A DNA stretch of 64,000 nucleotides from Flavobacterium acetivorans (GTDB taxonomy: Bacteria; Bacteroidota; Bacteroidia; Flavobacteriales; Flavobacteriaceae). This document shows positions 63,287 to 64,000 of this stretch, in pieces (the first letter of the stretch is position 1; every line of letters starts with the position of its first letter). Position numbers and translations under genes: made by a program. Below the pieces are notes generated by a model. That model made no database searches and was not told the DNA's origin. It was given only the letters and a program-made list of their open reading frames with translations. The DNA lies in the NCBI RefSeq assembly GCF_020911885.1, contig NZ_CP087132.1:1426001-1490000 (forward strand), read 5' to 3'.

Positions 63287-63359
63287 TTAATACTATTCTT
63301 GGATAGGGATTATGATAAGTCGGTTCTGGCTTTGTATAAAAAAAATCACTCAAAAAAAT

Positions 63360-63707
63360 ATGGCTTCTTTTGTAATTAGTAAAAGGTTTAGTGGTGACTA
63401 TAAATTTGAATTTACTTCTAGGAAGGGAAAGACAATTTTTACAAGTAATGCCTATGAGTTGCGTATGGATTGTGAGTCGGCAGCAGAGCATATAAGGTCT
63501 GTTTTGGAGACTTGTTCTTATGTGAAGTTTAAAACATCTAAAGGAAAGTTTTTTTTTAGAGTGGTAGTGGATAATGAGGTTGTGGCGACTAGTAGAAAGT
63601 ATAGTACGGAATTGATGGTAGAAAAGGGAATTGCTGAGATTGTGAAATATGGTTCGAAAGCTGAGATTTTAGATTTTTCGAATAATAATTTTGTGTTCGA
63701 AGATTGA
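63360..63707 (+). CDS. DUF1508 (YegP-like) protein with tandem domains
   Basis: 115 residues from ATG 63360; a longer frame from 63312 is not supported. Two copies of the short DUF1508 beta-beta-alpha unit: SGDYKFEFTSRKGKTIFTSN ... CESAAEHIRSVLE and KFKTSKGKFFFRVVVDNEVV ... MVEKGIAEIVKYG. YegP-type proteins have no known activity. Monocistronic with its own strong terminator. Confidence 0.85.
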   Translation: MASFVISKRFSGDYKFEFTSRKGKTIFTSNAYELRMDCESAAEHIRSVLETCSYVKFKTSKGKFFFRVVVDNEVVATSRKYSTELMVEKGIAEIVKYGSKAEILDFSNNNFVFED

Positions 63708-63731
63708 TCTGTTTTTATTGATTAGTGAATG

Positions 63732-63776
63732 AAAAAAAGCGCCCAAAAACAACCAGTTGTTTTGGGCGCTTTTTTA
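63732..63776 (+). terminator. Terminator of the DUF1508 gene
   Basis: Long stem with AAAAAAGCGCCCAAAA pairing TTTTGGGCGCTTTTTT (bases 63733-63748 and 63760-63775). Confidence 0.88.
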
Positions 63777-63789
63777 TGCTTTCTTGACA

Positions 63790-63823
63790 TAAAAAAAACC
63801 ATCACACAATGTGGGATGGCTTT
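63790..63823 (-). terminator. Terminator of the partial lipoprotein gene at the window edge
   Basis: Hairpin CCAT...ATGG with an inner CACA/TGTG stem and a run of eight T on the minus strand (63791-63798), 22 bases past the stop. Confidence 0.55.
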
Positions 63824-63844
63824 ATTTTTTGATGTAATTTAAAA

Positions 63845-64000
63845 TTACTCAGCAGCAGGAGCTTCAACAGCAGCAGCAGTAGTGTCAACAGCAGTAGTGT
63901 CAGCAACAACAGCAGTAGTATCAGCAACTACAGCAGTAGTGTCAGCAGCAGTAGTTTCTTCAGCAGCAGCATCAGATTTTTTACAAGATACAACAGTTAA
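63845..64000 (-). CDS. Ala/Thr-rich repeat lipoprotein (partial, start outside window)
   Basis: Minus-strand frame open from the window edge (64000) to TAA at 63847-63845, 51 residues visible. It opens LTVVSC, a lipobox, then KKSDAAAEETTAADTTAVVA and further ADTTAVV repeats, ending AAAVEAPAAE. Low-complexity, with all repeats multiples of three bases so in-frame length change is possible. Start codon and upstream sequence are missing. Probably a small surface or periplasmic lipoprotein; function unknown. Confidence 0.7.
   Translation of the reverse strand, partial: LTVVSCKKSDAAAEETTAADTTAVVADTTAVVADTTAVDTTAAAVEAPAAE

Noticed and set aside
62957..63491. Minus-strand open frames 62957-63160 and 63090-63491 across the tRNA-Gly and tRNA-Leu genes
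   Set aside because: They are antisense to two clear tRNAs and to the DUF1508 gene; the SNPRPRPWQGRALPTEL and KTGLEPATSTLARSRS-type peptides are well-known artefacts of reverse-complement tRNA.
1..64000. CRISPR array, integrase, complete insertion sequence or replication origin
   Set aside because: No regularly spaced direct repeats with unique spacers, no transposase or integrase motif and no DnaA-box cluster were seen on either strand.

Overview
The window is an AT-rich stretch of a Bacteroidota chromosome, most likely Flavobacterium or a close relative. The evidence is the flavobacterial gene set (RemB-like and PorP/SprF-like gliding proteins, PorG, a type B C-terminal sorting domain, fused FolK-deoxynucleoside kinase, GH3 family enzyme), many TAnnTTTG promoter elements typical of the phylum, weak Shine-Dalgarno signals and TTG starts. 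It reads as ordinary core chromosome. There is no prophage, CRISPR array or complete insertion sequence. The one clearly accessory-looking block is a metal (probably copper) handling island.

Layout: 1-1563 is the 3' part of a RemB-like surface protein. 1737-6908 encodes heme-copper oxidase assembly and subunits (CtaB, two subunit III paralogues, subunit IV, two SCO-fold proteins, DUF420, a CxxC protein). 7001-8410 is a DUF4403 lipoprotein. 8581-15693 is a six-gene MacB-like tripartite efflux operon with two permeases and two adaptors. 15743-21601 holds TsaB, an MscS channel, a helical stress-like protein, dodecin, a NifU/Nfu scaffold, an orphan PorP/SprF, a gamma carbonic anhydrase and MurI. 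21715-29197 is an envelope-biogenesis run on the minus strand (CBS protein, NadK, PorG, UppS, BamA, two OmpH/Skp chaperones). 29314-31282 has PdxJ, a hydrolase and a small membrane protein.

31366-41517 is the metal island, all on the plus strand: a Cys-rich exported protein, HMA and DUF3347 proteins, a TlpA thioredoxin, an outer-membrane-type protein, an HMA-AraC regulator, a Cu(I) P1B-ATPase, a small lipoprotein, a 45-residue His/Met-rich membrane peptide, and a multicopper oxidase with a beta-barrel-like tail. Together they look like a cytoplasm-to-surface copper export and oxidation route with its own regulator. 41695-41766 is tRNA-Glu. 42934-43756 is gene-free and carries a 130-bp REP/MITE-like inverted-repeat element. 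43818-47336 is tig-clpP-clpX. After that come GH3 with a tiny lipoprotein, DUF2797, an AsmA-like protein, SppA, FolK-dNK, a large LRR/lectin T9SS cargo, a TrmH methyltransferase, DUF1573, MutS, tRNA-Gly and tRNA-Leu, a DUF1508 protein, and the 3' end of an Ala/Thr-rich lipoprotein at the window edge.

All calls come from reading sequence motifs and context; no database search was run. Three genes were found outside the supplied gene predictions: 39077-39214 (+), 47390-47536 (-) and the partial 63845-64000 (-).
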